Shown here: in pieces, positions 50,860 to 61,371 of the stretch | How positions within the stretch are numbered: the first letter of the stretch is position 1 | Layout of the letters: every line of letters starts with the position of its first letter | NCBI RefSeq assembly: GCF_031020795.1 | Contig: NZ_JAVHJP010000001.1 | Coordinates: 966,751-1,030,750 of the forward strand | Direction: 5' to 3' | Length of the DNA: 64,000 bases | DNA from: Hydrogenophaga pseudoflava | GTDB lineage: Bacteria; Pseudomonadota; Gammaproteobacteria; Burkholderiales; Burkholderiaceae_C | Translations under genes and position numbers: made by a program | The notes under the pieces: model-generated | Databases searched by the model: none | What the model was told of the DNA's origin: nothing | Seen by the model: only the letters and a program-made list of their open reading frames with translations

Positions 50860-51456
50860 TCAGAACTTCCAGCCCAGGCCCACGCCCACCAGCACCGGAT
50901 CGACCTTGAACTTGCCGATCTCGCTGCCACCGGCCGAGACCTTGGTGCCGATGTAGACCTTCTTCACGTCGACGTTGAGGTACAGGTCCTTGCCCACGGG
51001 GATGTCGACGCCGGCCTGCAGCGCGGCGCCCACGCTGTTGCGCTTGATGTCCACGCCGGCCGGCAGGTTCACCGAGCTGAAGCGGGTGTAGTTCAAACCC
51101 GCACCCACATAGGGCTTCACCGGGCCAGCCGGGAAGTGGTACTGGACGCTGAGGGTGGGCGGCAGGTGCTTGAGGCTGCCAATTTCGGCGCTGCCGGCGG
51201 ACAGGGTGTGCTTCTGCGGCACGGTCAGGATCAGCTCGGCGGCCAGGTTGGGACTCAGGAAATAGGTGAAGTCCACCTCTGGCAGCCACTTGTTGTTGAT
51301 GGACAGGTCCAGGCCGGTGCTGTCCTTGTTGGCGCTGTTCAGATGCACGGCGCGGGCGCGGACCAGCAGGTCGCCGGCCTTGAGGTCCTGGGCCAGCACG
51401 GGGGCGGCCACCAGGGTGGTGAGGGCTGCGATGGCAATGATGTGCTTCTTCGACAT
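50860..51456 (-). CDS. OmpW family outer-membrane protein
   Basis: 198-residue eight-strand barrel. A signal peptide ends near PVLA-QDLKAG. OmpW signatures follow: GDLLVRARAVHLNS, LPEVDFTYFLSPNLAAELI, PPTLSVQYHFPAG, KPYVGAGLNYTRF and a terminal Phe in GVGLGWKF. OmpW proteins let small hydrophobic molecules cross the outer membrane. Its place directly beside the phenylacetate operon (tail to tail, one-base gap) fits uptake of aromatic substrate, though this is inference. ATG 51456 has a GGAAG site. Confidence 0.88.
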   Translation of the reverse strand: MSKKHIIAIAALTTLVAAPVLAQDLKAGDLLVRARAVHLNSANKDSTGLDLSINNKWLPEVDFTYFLSPNLAAELILTVPQKHTLSAGSAEIGSLKHLPPTLSVQYHFPAGPVKPYVGAGLNYTRFSSVNLPAGVDIKRNSVGAALQAGVDIPVGKDLYLNVDVKKVYIGTKVSAGGSEIGKFKVDPVLVGVGLGWKF

Positions 51457-51544
51457 GATCAACTTCTTCCTCGTCACGGGAACATTCCCGCGCGGGGATT
51501 GGAGTCGCCCACCCAGGCTGGCGGCTTGCGTCAGGTCAAAAGAA

Positions 51545-51571
51545 AAGGGCGCCGCAGCCGCGGGCGCCCTT
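51545..51571 (-). terminator. Terminator downstream of metY
   Basis: AAGGGCGCC and GGCGCCCTT pair around a 9-base loop; on the minus strand TTTTCT follows. It lies 26 bases beyond the metY stop and also separates it from the OmpW gene. Confidence 0.8.
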
Positions 51572-51596
51572 CTTCATTGCCGTGGATTGACCCAGG

Positions 51597-52874
51597 TCAA
51601 ACCGATGCCAGCGCCTGCTCCAGATCGGCGATCAGGTCGTCGATGTGCTCGATGCCAATCGACAGGCGGACCATGTCCGTGCTGACACCGGCTTTTTTCA
51701 GCTCATCGGGGTTGAGCTGCCGGTGCGTGGTCGAGGCCGGGTGGCAGGCCAGCGACTTGGCGTCGCCGATGTTCACCAGGCGGGTGAACAGCTGCAGCGC
51801 GTCCTGGAAGCGCGCGCCGGCAGCGATCGCGTCGTCGGCCCTGAGGCCGAAGCTGATGATGCCCGACGCGCGACCACCCATGTATTGCTTGACCAGCCCG
51901 TGGTCCCTGTGGTCGGGCAGGCCGGCGTAGTTGACCCAGCCCACTTTGGGATGGCTCTGCAGGTGCTGCGCCACCTTCACCGCGTTCTCGCAGATACGGT
52001 CCATGCGCAGCGCCAGTGTCTCGATGCCCTGCAGGATCTGGAAGGCGTTCATCGGCGAGAGCGCCGCCCCCATGTTGCGCAGCGGCACCACGCGCGCACG
52101 GGCGATGTAGGCGGCCGGACCCAAGGCCTCGGTGTAGACCACGCCGTGGTAGCTCACGTCGGGCTCGTTCAGGCGCTTGAAGCGCGCCTTGTGCTCGGCC
52201 CAGGGGAACTTGCCCGAATCCACGATGGCACCGCCGATGCTGGTGCCGTGGCCGCCCAGGTATTTGGTCAGCGAGTGCACCACGATGTCGGCGCCGTGCT
52301 CGAACGGGCGGCACAGGCAGGGGCTGGGCACGGTGTTGTCCACGATCAGCGGCACGCCGGCCGCATGCGCCACCTGGGCCAGCGCGCCGATGTCGGTCAC
52401 GTTGCCCAGCGGGTTGCCCACCGACTCGCAGTAGATGGCCTTCGTGCGCTCGTCGATCAGGGCGGCGAATGCGGCCGGGTCGCGCGGATCAGCGAAGCGC
52501 ACGGTGATGCCCTGCTGCGGGAAGGTGTGGGCGAACAGGTTGTAGGTGCCGCCGTAGAGCGTGGAGGCCGAGACGATGTTGTCGCCGGCCTCGGCGATGG
52601 TCTGAATCGCGTAGGTGATCGCCGCCATGCCCGAGGCCACGGCCAGCGCACCGATGCCGCCTTCGAGCGCGGCGAGGCGGGCTTCGAGCACCCCATTGGT
52701 GGGGTTCATGATGCGGCTGTAGATGTTGCCCGCGACCTTGAGGTCGAACAGGTCGGCGCCGTGTTGCGTGTTGTCGAAGGCGTAGGCCACGGTCTGGTAG
52801 ATCGGCACCGCGACGGCCTTGGTGGTGGGGTCGGGCGTGTAGCCGCCGTGCACGGCGAGGGTTTCAAGTTTCAT
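51597..52874 (-). CDS. metY: O-acetylhomoserine sulfhydrylase (MetY)
   Basis: 425-residue PLP enzyme of the Cys/Met metabolism family that forms homocysteine from O-acetylhomoserine and sulfide. It starts LETLAVHGGYTPDPTT and has YSRIMNPTNGVLE, VASGMAAI and the PLP lysine in HSLTKYLGGHGTSIGG; the GG after KYLGGH and the length over 400 favour MetY over MetZ or cystathionine synthases. It sits downstream of rlpA on the same strand. Homocysteine made here would enter the methyl cycle served by metF and ahcY nearby. Confidence 0.92.
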   Translation of the reverse strand: MKLETLAVHGGYTPDPTTKAVAVPIYQTVAYAFDNTQHGADLFDLKVAGNIYSRIMNPTNGVLEARLAALEGGIGALAVASGMAAITYAIQTIAEAGDNIVSASTLYGGTYNLFAHTFPQQGITVRFADPRDPAAFAALIDERTKAIYCESVGNPLGNVTDIGALAQVAHAAGVPLIVDNTVPSPCLCRPFEHGADIVVHSLTKYLGGHGTSIGGAIVDSGKFPWAEHKARFKRLNEPDVSYHGVVYTEALGPAAYIARARVVPLRNMGAALSPMNAFQILQGIETLALRMDRICENAVKVAQHLQSHPKVGWVNYAGLPDHRDHGLVKQYMGGRASGIISFGLRADDAIAAGARFQDALQLFTRLVNIGDAKSLACHPASTTHRQLNPDELKKAGVSTDMVRLSIGIEHIDDLIADLEQALASV

Positions 52875-52908
52875 GCGGGTCTCCCTTGGCTGCTGGATGA
52901 ACAGCCGG

Positions 52909-53445
52909 TCATTCTGGCAGCAACTCGACCTGGGCCACCCCGCGCCCCTGCAACCCCAGTGCGTGGAACGCCGCCTGGCTCAGGTCGATCACGCGCGAAC
53001 GCTTGAAAGGGCCCCGGTCGTTGATGCGGACCACCACCTCCATGCCGGTGACCACGCTGCGCACCCGCACGCGGGTGCCGAACGGCAGCGTCCTGTGCGC
53101 GGCGGTCATGGCGTGCCGGTCGTAGCGCTCACCGCTGGCGGTGCGACGGCCGTGAAATCTCCGGCCGTACCAAGAAGCCAGTCCCCTTTCGAGAGCGTTT
53201 GCGGCGTCGCCGGCCTGGACAGGGTCACGTGTCCCGGCAGCGGCCGGCTCGGTGGTGGCAGGCGCAGCGGGCTCGGCCGCCGCGCGACCGATGCCTGCCG
53301 CAGGAACAGCAGGCGCCACAGACGCCGCAGCAGGTGACCGGACCGCCCGGGCATCCTCCGGCCCAGAAGGGATGGGTGGGGCGGCACAGCCGGCCCACAC
53401 CACCATCAGCGCGGCCAGCGAAATGAACCGGATGACGCGCTTCAA
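52909..53445 (-). CDS. rlpA: RlpA-type septal lytic transglycosylase lipoprotein
   Basis: 178-residue lipoprotein, signal ending VWAGC. An Ala/Pro-rich linker (about 22-85) precedes the double-psi barrel RlpA domain with GLASWYGRRFHGRRTASGE (89-107), TAAHRTLPFGTRVRV and the catalytic-region Asp in INDRGPF. It lacks the C-terminal SPOR domain of longer RlpA proteins. RlpA removes peptide-free glycan at division sites. The start overlaps the stop of the autotransporter gene by ATGA, an unusual partner. Confidence 0.88.
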   Translation of the reverse strand: MKRVIRFISLAALMVVWAGCAAPPIPSGPEDARAVRSPAAASVAPAVPAAGIGRAAAEPAAPATTEPAAAGTRDPVQAGDAANALERGLASWYGRRFHGRRTASGERYDRHAMTAAHRTLPFGTRVRVRSVVTGMEVVVRINDRGPFKRSRVIDLSQAAFHALGLQGRGVAQVELLPE

Positions 53446-55787
53446 AAGCGCCAGTCCAGACGCAGGCTGACGCCCTGGTCGGTCATTCCCCCACGCAGGC
53501 TCAGGTCGTATTGCACACGCATGTCCACGGCCTCGCCGGCTTTGTGGACCAGGCCCAGACCCAGTTCGGCCAGGGTACGGCGTCGCTGCGTGCCGGGCGT
53601 GGAGAACACCGGGCCGCCCCCGACGAACTGGGCCGAGGTGCTGTCGCGGTCACCGGCCAGGTCGTAGCCGACGGCCGCCTGCGCCAGCAGATGGCTTTGC
53701 GCTCCTACAGGATGGCGGACGTCTACCCCCAGTTTGGCGACCAGCTCCTTGGCTTTCTGTGCAGCGACCTGCAGGTCGAGCGCTCCGGCGCCCGTTTCGG
53801 TGTACGCGTTGCTGCGCGCGCGGCGCCAGTCAAGGCCTACCGAAGGCGTGACCGATGTGGCGGCCACCGCCATGGGCCGTCCCAGACTCACCCCCAGGTG
53901 TGAGGCATGGCCGCGGTAGCTGGCCTGCGCCGAGCGTCCGATGAAGCCCAAGGCGCGCGCGGACTTGACCGAGCTGCGCGAGGCATCGGCCTGCCATTGC
54001 AGGCGCCATGCCGCGAGATCGTAGGAACCGTAGCCCAGCACCTGAACGCTTTCCAGGTCGCTGCGGTGACCCAGCGCAAAGTCGCGGCCCTCCACACGCC
54101 CATCCAGATAGGCCAGGCCGAAGCCGATGCTGCTGCCTGGCGCCAGGGAGGTCTGGTGACCTCCGGCCAGGCCTTGCGTGCGCACCCGGTAGCCACTGGC
54201 CTGACGGTAGCGGTCCTGATCGGCCACGGAGCTCAACGGCTGCACCCAGAGTCCCGTCCCGGGCTCCGCAGCGGCCCCGTCCGCCCCACCCCTGGCCTGC
54301 TGCCCGGACACGGCCGAGCCGGTGCTCGACACATGTGCCAACAGGGCCTGGACCGCGTTGCCGTGCATCGAAGGCATGGCCTGCCCCACGGCGCGCGCCA
54401 CCGACGCGTCGTCGGGCAGACGCCCCAGCGCCGTCACCACCGCATCCCAGTCGGTGCCAGTGCGCCCACCTCGGATGTAGCCGTCCAGCACCTGGGCGGT
54501 CGGCACGCCATTGGTCAGCCCCGCCCGGATGGTCGCCGGGACAATGCCCTGCCCGGAGGAGGGCACAGGCGCTGGCGCGGAGCCTCCGCCGTGGGCACTG
54601 CTGCCACCGCCCCCCCCGGGCGAGGGACCCGGTCCTGGCTCGGGGTCTGTACCCGCCGCCTGGACGAGCAGGTCGATCTGGCTTCCACTGGTCTGCGACT
54701 GGAAGTTGAACAGGGCGCTGTTGTCGGACACGTTGGTGCTCGGCGCAGCGTTGGTGAGGGTGCCTCCGGCGGTCAGCACGCCCGCCAGCGTGTCGCCTGC
54801 GGCCAGGGTATTCGTGGCGTTGACATCCACCACGAAGGTGGCGCTGGGCTGCAGGTTCACATTGCCCGACACCGTCAGGCGACCAAAGCTGGAGGCGCTG
54901 CTGGCGCCCAAGCGCAGTGCTCCGGACTGCGTGTAGTTGCCCGTAATCTGGGCGTTGGTACCCTCGGGGATCTGCAGGGTGCCGGCGTTGTCAAAAGCAT
55001 CGGGCGTCAGGGAGTAGGCCTCGATGACATGCAGTGTCGACCCCACCACCAGACGCGCCCCTGACTGGATGCGGAACAGGTTGGACCGGAAGGTGTTCTC
55101 GGTGGTGAAGACAGCCCCGGACAGGATGTTGATGGAGCTGCCCGTGCCCACATTGTTCACAGGCCCCGTGATGCGCGCGGCGCTACCGCTCAGATTGAGC
55201 GTGGTGTTGCCGGTCTGGATCCCGCCCAGGATGTGGCCCGCATTGTTGAGGGTGCCGAGCGTGCCGGTGGACTCGATGGCATTGGTGCTCCCGGAGCCGG
55301 CCTGGATCTCGGCGCCCGCCTCGTTGTTCAGGATGGTGATCGTGCCAATGGTGTCGTTGTACACGCCCAGGGCAAACGACCCGGCACCGATGCGCCCACG
55401 GTTCGTGATCTCGGTGATGGTCCCCTGGTTCCAGATGCCGTCGGACGGGTTGCCGACGATGTCACCGTCGTTGGTGATCTGAACACCTGTCTGCCCCGAA
55501 CCGACCCGCACCCCCACGACCGTACTCGCACCGTCGCCGGTGATGCTGCCTGTACCGGTGACCGACAGCGCGTCACCAGTTTGCAGCTGACACTCACCGA
55601 CACGGGCATCCGCCACAGTGATAGCACCCGACCCGACACATGAACCGGTGCCGGCCATGGCGGTCGGAGCCGGCAGCCCCACCGCCAGAACGGACGCCGT
55701 GGCCAGCCCGGTGGCGGCTTGTCGAAACTCGCGGCGCCGGGCGCGCGCGCTGTCAGACCGGAAAGCATGTGCAGGCTGCTTGGACAT
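53442..55787 (-). CDS. Autotransporter (type Va) with beta-rich passenger
   Basis: 781-residue secreted protein. An extended basic N-terminus and signal peptide (cleavage near TAMA-GTGSC) lead to a passenger of about 370 residues made of Gly/Thr/Asn-rich beta-helix repeats (ITNDGDIVGNPSDG, ITNRGRIGAG, LNNAGHILGG). A Pro/Gly-rich hinge at about 385-420 follows. The C-terminal beta-barrel (about 500-781) ends LRLDWRF with the final Phe used for outer-membrane insertion. No protease or adhesin motif is recognisable. It is co-translated with rlpA. Confidence 0.85.
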   Translation of the reverse strand: MSKQPAHAFRSDSARARRREFRQAATGLATASVLAVGLPAPTAMAGTGSCVGSGAITVADARVGECQLQTGDALSVTGTGSITGDGASTVVGVRVGSGQTGVQITNDGDIVGNPSDGIWNQGTITEITNRGRIGAGSFALGVYNDTIGTITILNNEAGAEIQAGSGSTNAIESTGTLGTLNNAGHILGGIQTGNTTLNLSGSAARITGPVNNVGTGSSINILSGAVFTTENTFRSNLFRIQSGARLVVGSTLHVIEAYSLTPDAFDNAGTLQIPEGTNAQITGNYTQSGALRLGASSASSFGRLTVSGNVNLQPSATFVVDVNATNTLAAGDTLAGVLTAGGTLTNAAPSTNVSDNSALFNFQSQTSGSQIDLLVQAAGTDPEPGPGPSPGGGGGSSAHGGGSAPAPVPSSGQGIVPATIRAGLTNGVPTAQVLDGYIRGGRTGTDWDAVVTALGRLPDDASVARAVGQAMPSMHGNAVQALLAHVSSTGSAVSGQQARGGADGAAAEPGTGLWVQPLSSVADQDRYRQASGYRVRTQGLAGGHQTSLAPGSSIGFGLAYLDGRVEGRDFALGHRSDLESVQVLGYGSYDLAAWRLQWQADASRSSVKSARALGFIGRSAQASYRGHASHLGVSLGRPMAVAATSVTPSVGLDWRRARSNAYTETGAGALDLQVAAQKAKELVAKLGVDVRHPVGAQSHLLAQAAVGYDLAGDRDSTSAQFVGGGPVFSTPGTQRRRTLAELGLGLVHKAGEAVDMRVQYDLSLRGGMTDQGVSLRLDWRF

Positions 55788-55921
55788 GGGTCACCCTCGA
55801 GAAAGTCGGCGAATAGGAATCGGTTTATCCGATCCTTGAGCGATGGGCATTATCTTCTTACACCATCGAGCGTCCGTGCCTGGTCCCCGGCGGGCGTTTG
55901 TGGCCGACGCGACCGGCCCGA

Positions 55922-56752
55922 TCAATGCCCTGTCAGCCGTCGCACGATCTCCAGCGTCGCCACGCTCTGGTTCATGGTGTAGAAGTGCAGCGCCGGCACG
56001 CCGGCGCTGCGAAGCTGGTCGCACAGGTCGGTCGTCACGTCCAGGCCGAACGCCTTGATGGACTCCGTGTCGTCGCCGAAGGCCTGCAGACGCAGGCGGA
56101 TCCAGCGCGGAATCTCGGCGCCGCAACTCTCGGCAAAACGCAGCAGGCCACTGGAGTTGATGATGGGCATGATGCCCGGCACCACCGGCACGTCGGCGCC
56201 CAGCTTGTGCGCGTCGTCCACGAAGCGGAAGTACGCATCGGTGTTGAAGAAGAACTGGGTGATGGCCGAACTGGCGCCGGCCCTGACCTTGGCCACGTAG
56301 GCCTGCAGGTCAGCCTCGGGCGACCTGGCCTGGGGGTGCATCTCGGGGTAGGCCGCCACCTCCAGATGGAAATGGTCGCCGGTCTCGGCGCGGATGAAGG
56401 CCACCAGATCGGCCGCGTAGCGGAACTCGCCCATGCTGCCGTAGCCGCTGGGCAGGTCGCCACGCAGCGCCACCAGGCGGCGCAGGCCCATGGACTTGAA
56501 CAGCGCCAGCTTCTCGCGCACCGATTCGCGCGAGGCGCCGACACAGGTGAAGTGCGACGCGCCCTGCTGGCCCTCGTCCAGGATGGCCTGCACGGTCTGC
56601 AGCGTGCCGTCCTGCGTGGAACCACCGGCGCCATAGGTCACCGAGCAGAACTCGGGCTGCAGCGCGTACAGCTTCTGGCGCACGGCGCGAAGCTTCTCGG
56701 CGCCCTCGGGCGTCTTGGGCGGAAAAAACTCGAAACTCAGGGGCAGGCCCAT
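55922..56752 (-). CDS. metF: Methylenetetrahydrofolate reductase
   Basis: 276-residue FAD enzyme that supplies 5-methyl-THF for methionine synthesis. Motifs are LSFEFFPPKTPEG, FCSVTYGAGGST, the FAD-site ALRGDLP and ITQFFFNTDAYFRFV, and PGIMPI. It starts inside the 3' end of tlyA (16-base overlap), so it depends on that message; ahcY lies upstream, making a methyl-cycle group. Confidence 0.96.
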   Translation of the reverse strand: MGLPLSFEFFPPKTPEGAEKLRAVRQKLYALQPEFCSVTYGAGGSTQDGTLQTVQAILDEGQQGASHFTCVGASRESVREKLALFKSMGLRRLVALRGDLPSGYGSMGEFRYAADLVAFIRAETGDHFHLEVAAYPEMHPQARSPEADLQAYVAKVRAGASSAITQFFFNTDAYFRFVDDAHKLGADVPVVPGIMPIINSSGLLRFAESCGAEIPRWIRLRLQAFGDDTESIKAFGLDVTTDLCDQLRSAGVPALHFYTMNQSVATLEIVRRLTGH

Positions 56753-57492
56753 ACGAAGAACTCCCGGTTGCCATCACCGCCGGTGATGGCGCTTTCAAAA
56801 TAGTCCCGCAGCCGCAGGCCGTTGTCGTCGCAGGCCTGCGCGATGCGTTGCCGCACGAGCGGATAGCTGGCGGCATCCTTGACCAGGCCACCTTTGCCGA
56901 TGTGCGCGGGTTGCAGCTCGAACTGCGGCTTGACCAGCATCAGCAAGCCGCCTGATGGTTTGAGCAGCGACACGATGGCCGGCCACACCAGGGTCTGCGA
57001 GATGAAGGACAGGTCGCCGACGATCAGATCGAACCGTTCGCTTCCGCCACCGGCATCCGCCAACTGCTGCGCCGTCAGTTCACGCGCGTTGCACTTCTCG
57101 ATGCAGACCACGCGCGGGTCGCCGCGCAACGCCGGATGCAACTGGCCCTGTCCCACGTCCACGCCGACGACCTGCTTGGCGCCACGCTGCAGCAGGGCGT
57201 CGGTGAAGCCACCGCTGCTCTGCCCCACATCGAGGCAGCGCAGGCCGGTCACGTCGAGGTGGCAGTGCGCCAGCGCGCCGTCCAGCTTGAGCCCGCCGCG
57301 CGACACGAAGCGCGACTCGGCCGTGTCCTGCAGTTCCAGCTCCGCTGTCTCGCGCAACTCCTCGCCGTTCTTGGTGACCGGTTTCCAGTCACCGCCGGAA
57401 AGGCGCCAACGAACACCCGCGGCAATCAGCCGCTGGGCTTGCGAACGCGACGCGGCCAAGCCGCGATCGACAAGAAGTTGGTCAGCACGCAT
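56737..57492 (-). CDS. tlyA: TlyA family rRNA methyltransferase / hemolysin-like protein
   Basis: 251-residue protein with an N-terminal S4 RNA-binding domain (MRADQLLVDRGLAASRSQAQ, 1-20) and an FtsJ-like SAM domain (LDVGQSSGGFTDALL, DLIVGDLSFISQ, LVKPQFEL). Mycobacterial TlyA methylates 2'-OH of cytidines in 16S and 23S rRNA. In the DVG motif Gln replaces the more common Ala/Gly. It sits between ahcY and metF. Confidence 0.92.
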   Translation of the reverse strand: MRADQLLVDRGLAASRSQAQRLIAAGVRWRLSGGDWKPVTKNGEELRETAELELQDTAESRFVSRGGLKLDGALAHCHLDVTGLRCLDVGQSSGGFTDALLQRGAKQVVGVDVGQGQLHPALRGDPRVVCIEKCNARELTAQQLADAGGGSERFDLIVGDLSFISQTLVWPAIVSLLKPSGGLLMLVKPQFELQPAHIGKGGLVKDAASYPLVRQRIAQACDDNGLRLRDYFESAITGGDGNREFFVWACP

Positions 57493-57510
57493 GGTCGAGC
57501 GCTACAGACA

Positions 57511-57590
57511 AAACCCAGGGCGCCGCGGAACCGGCTTTGCCGGGCCGCCAGCGCCGCCCCCTTGAGGGGGTCGCGCGAAGCGCGGCAGGG
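57511..57590. repeat. Hairpin-rich intergenic repeat between ahcY and tlyA
   Basis: Three short hairpins stand in a row: CCGGC-TTT-GCCGG (57531-57543), CCCCC-TTGA-GGGGG (57557-57570) and CGCGC-GAA-GCGCG (57572-57584). Only one copy is in the window. I recall similar strings between genes in Comamonadaceae genomes, which would make it a family-specific repeat, but this was not checked. It may stabilise or end the ahcY message. Confidence 0.5.
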
Positions 57591-57593
57591 GTT

Positions 57594-59027
<1,434 letters not shown>

Positions 59028-59053
59028 GGTTCGCTCCATTGAAGGTTGATGAA

Positions 59054-59105
59054 CCACTTCACGGGCGAGAGGGGGCAAAAAAAAGCCCATCGCACAGAGA
59101 AGTGG
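59054..59105 (-). promoter_or_regulatory. Candidate expression platform of the SAH riboswitch
   Basis: On the minus strand CCACTTC (59105-59099) can pair with GAAGTGG (59060-59054). An inner GGGC-T8-GCCC hairpin lies at 59088-59073. The upstream arm overlaps the last bases of the aptamer, so ligand binding could compete with this stem. Folding is inferred from complementarity only. Confidence 0.4.
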
Positions 59106-59184
59106 ATGAGCGTCGTTGCATGGATGTCCGAGCCTCACGAACCGCGCCGACCGGGGGTCGGGGGTGCGCTGCAACGCTCCTCGG
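59104..59184 (-). ncRNA. SAH riboswitch aptamer upstream of ahcY
   Basis: Read on the minus strand the element begins CCGAGGAGCGTTGCAGCG, has GAGGCTCGG in the middle and ends CAACGACGCTCATCC. CCGAG pairs with CTCGG, and GAGCG with CGCTC, and the GTTGCA/TGCAAC segments give the pseudoknot-like pairing of the SAH riboswitch family (RF01057), known in front of ahcY in betaproteobacteria. It lies about 75 bases upstream of the ahcY start. It normally turns expression on when SAH accumulates. Confidence 0.93.
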
Positions 59185-59243
59185 ATGGCCGCGATTCTAC
59201 CGCAGGCGCCGATTCTGGGCATCTGCGAAACTGGCGGCCCTTT

Positions 59244-60056
59244 ATGACCCATTCCCCGCTTTCCGACTGGCCGCTGGCCGCCCGCGCGCGCATCCACGGC
59301 GTGCTCACCGACATCGACGACACCCTGACGACCGACGGCGCGATCACGCCCGACGCGCTGGCCGCGCTGCACGCGCTGCGCGCCGCGGGCCTGCCGGTGT
59401 TCGCCATCACCGGCAGGCCCGCGGGCTGGAGCGAGCCCTTCGCGCGGGCCTGGCCGGTGGACGCCATCGTGGCGGAGAACGGCGCGGTGGCGCTCTGGCG
59501 CGCCGCCGACGGTGCGCTGCAGAAGGACTGGCTGCAGGACGAGGCCACCCGCAACGCCAACTTCGCCCGCCTGCAGGCGGTGGCGCAGCGGGTGCTGGCC
59601 GAGCTGCCGCACGCCCGCCTGTCGCAGGACAGCACCGGGCGCGAGACCGACATCGCCATCGACCACAGCGAGTTCGCCCACCTCCATGAGGCCGACATCC
59701 GGCGCGTGGTGGCGCTGATGCGCGAAGGCGGGCTCAACGCCACTGTCAGTTCCATCCACATCAACGGCTGGATTGGCGAGCACCACAAGCTCGAAGGCGC
59801 TCGCTGGATCGTGCGCCAGCGGCTGGGCCGCGACCTCGACGCCGAGATCGACCGCTGGGTCTATGTCGGCGACTCGACCAACGACGCGCTCATGTTCGGC
59901 CACTTCCCGCACAGCGTGGGCGTGGCCAACATCGCGCGCTTCTGGGACCAGCTCGCGCAGCGCCCGCGCTATGTGACCTCGGGAGAACGCGGCGCCGGTT
60001 TTGCCGAGGTGGCGCAGGCCGTGCTGGCCGCACGCACGGCCGGAGCCCGCGCATGA
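59244..60056 (+). CDS. HAD-superfamily phosphatase (Cof/sugar-phosphatase type)
   Basis: 270-residue HAD hydrolase. Motif I is [14 protein letters not shown] (nucleophile Asp), motif II ITGRPAG, and motif [15 protein letters not shown]; the C2 cap lies between about 90 and 185. The arrangement resembles mannosyl-3-phosphoglycerate and sucrose-phosphate phosphatases. The substrate is not known. ATG 59244 lies just after the divergent SAH riboswitch region; the next gene starts 61 bases after its stop. Confidence 0.83.
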   Translation: MTHSPLSDWPLAARARIHGVLTDIDDTLTTDGAITPDALAALHALRAAGLPVFAITGRPAGWSEPFARAWPVDAIVAENGAVALWRAADGALQKDWLQDEATRNANFARLQAVAQRVLAELPHARLSQDSTGRETDIAIDHSEFAHLHEADIRRVVALMREGGLNATVSSIHINGWIGEHHKLEGARWIVRQRLGRDLDAEIDRWVYVGDSTNDALMFGHFPHSVGVANIARFWDQLAQRPRYVTSGERGAGFAEVAQAVLAARTAGARA

Positions 60057-60117
60057 GCGCCGCCGGGCCGTTCCCAAGGCGCTCAGCCCCGCAGTGGGCA
60101 GCACGGAGGGTGGTCCA

Positions 60118-61371
60118 GTGAGCGGCCCGCTCCTGCCCCCGCCGTCCACCCCCGCCCCGACGGCGCCACCCGCGCTGGCCCGCCGCGGGCTCTGGGCCAT
60201 CTTCATCGCCACCTTCTGCGAGCTGGTGGGCTACTTCATGCTCATGCCCTGGCTGCTGCTGCAGCTCAAGGACGGTGGCGAGTCCACCGCGCTGGCGGGG
60301 CTGTTCGCGGCCAGCGGCTGGGTCGGCGTGTTCTTCATGACACCCTTCGCCTCGGCCATCACCCAGCGCCTGGGCCGACGGCCCACGCTGTGGCTGTCGG
60401 CGCTCATCCCCGTGGTCTCCACCACCGGCTTCCTGCTCACCGACGCCCTGCCCGTCTGGTTCGCCTGCGAGTTCATCGCCGGCGCGGCCTCCGGTCTGCG
60501 CTGGGTGCTGGCCGAGGCGGTGGTGGCCGAGTTCGCGCCGCCCCACCAGCGCGGGCGCATGGTGGGCCTGTTCGAGACCATGGTCGGCACCACCTTCGTG
60601 ATCGGCCCGGCCCTGCTGGCGCTGGTGGGCCCCACCAGCCCGGTGGCGCTGTGGATCGTGCTGGGCTTTCTGATGCTGGGCCTGCTGGGCAGCCTGTGGA
60701 TTCCGCGCCTGCCGGCCGCCGCCGACGCGCACGAAGCGCGCGTCGGCCTGCACGGCGTCTGGCATGCGCTGCGCGCGCACCCGCTGATCATGACGGTCGG
60801 CTTCGTCGGTGGCTTCTTTGAAAGCGGCCTGACCTCCATCCTGCCGCTCTACGGCCTGGCGCTGGGCATGGGGGCCGCCGCGGCGGCGCTGCTGGTGTCG
60901 GCCAGCGGCCTGGGCAGCGCGCTGATGATGCTGCCCGCCGGCATGGCGGCGGACCGGCCCTCGCTGCAGCAGCGCCACGGCGGCGAACACGGCGCCCGGT
61001 TGCTGATCCTGCATGCCTGTGCCCTGATCACCCTGCTGGCCACGGTGCTGATTCCCTTCGTGGCCGGCGCCCCCTGGCTGGCGGCGGCGGTGGCCTTCGT
61101 CTGGGGCGGCGCGGGCGGCAGCCTGTACACGCTCGCCATGATCGACATCGGCTCGCGAGAGGAAGGCATCACCCTGGTCAACAGCACGGCGGTGCTGGTG
61201 CTCTCGTACACGCTGGGCGGCGTGCTGGCGCCCGCGCTGGGCGCCGCCATGCTGGACTGGGCGCCGGTGATCGGCTTCCCGGCGCTGCTGCTGGCCGTGG
61301 CCGGGCCCGGCTGGTGGCTGTTGCGGCGCGAACACCGCAGCCTGCGCTCAAGGCGCCGCGGCGGCGCCTGA
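60118..61371 (+). CDS. MFS transporter
   Basis: 417-residue inner-membrane permease with about twelve hydrophobic helices. The loop 2-3 motif [13 protein letters not shown] and the loop after helix 5 are typical for drug/efflux-type MFS proteins. A GTG at 60118 with GGAGG eight bases upstream is the likely start; the longer frame upstream overlaps the HAD gene. Substrate unknown. Its 3' end overlaps the YeeE gene by 24 bases tail to tail. Confidence 0.85.
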   Translation: MSGPLLPPPSTPAPTAPPALARRGLWAIFIATFCELVGYFMLMPWLLLQLKDGGESTALAGLFAASGWVGVFFMTPFASAITQRLGRRPTLWLSALIPVVSTTGFLLTDALPVWFACEFIAGAASGLRWVLAEAVVAEFAPPHQRGRMVGLFETMVGTTFVIGPALLALVGPTSPVALWIVLGFLMLGLLGSLWIPRLPAAADAHEARVGLHGVWHALRAHPLIMTVGFVGGFFESGLTSILPLYGLALGMGAAAAALLVSASGLGSALMMLPAGMAADRPSLQQRHGGEHGARLLILHACALITLLATVLIPFVAGAPWLAAAVAFVWGGAGGSLYTLAMIDIGSREEGITLVNSTAVLVLSYTLGGVLAPALGAAMLDWAPVIGFPALLLAVAGPGWWLLRREHRSLRSRRRGGA

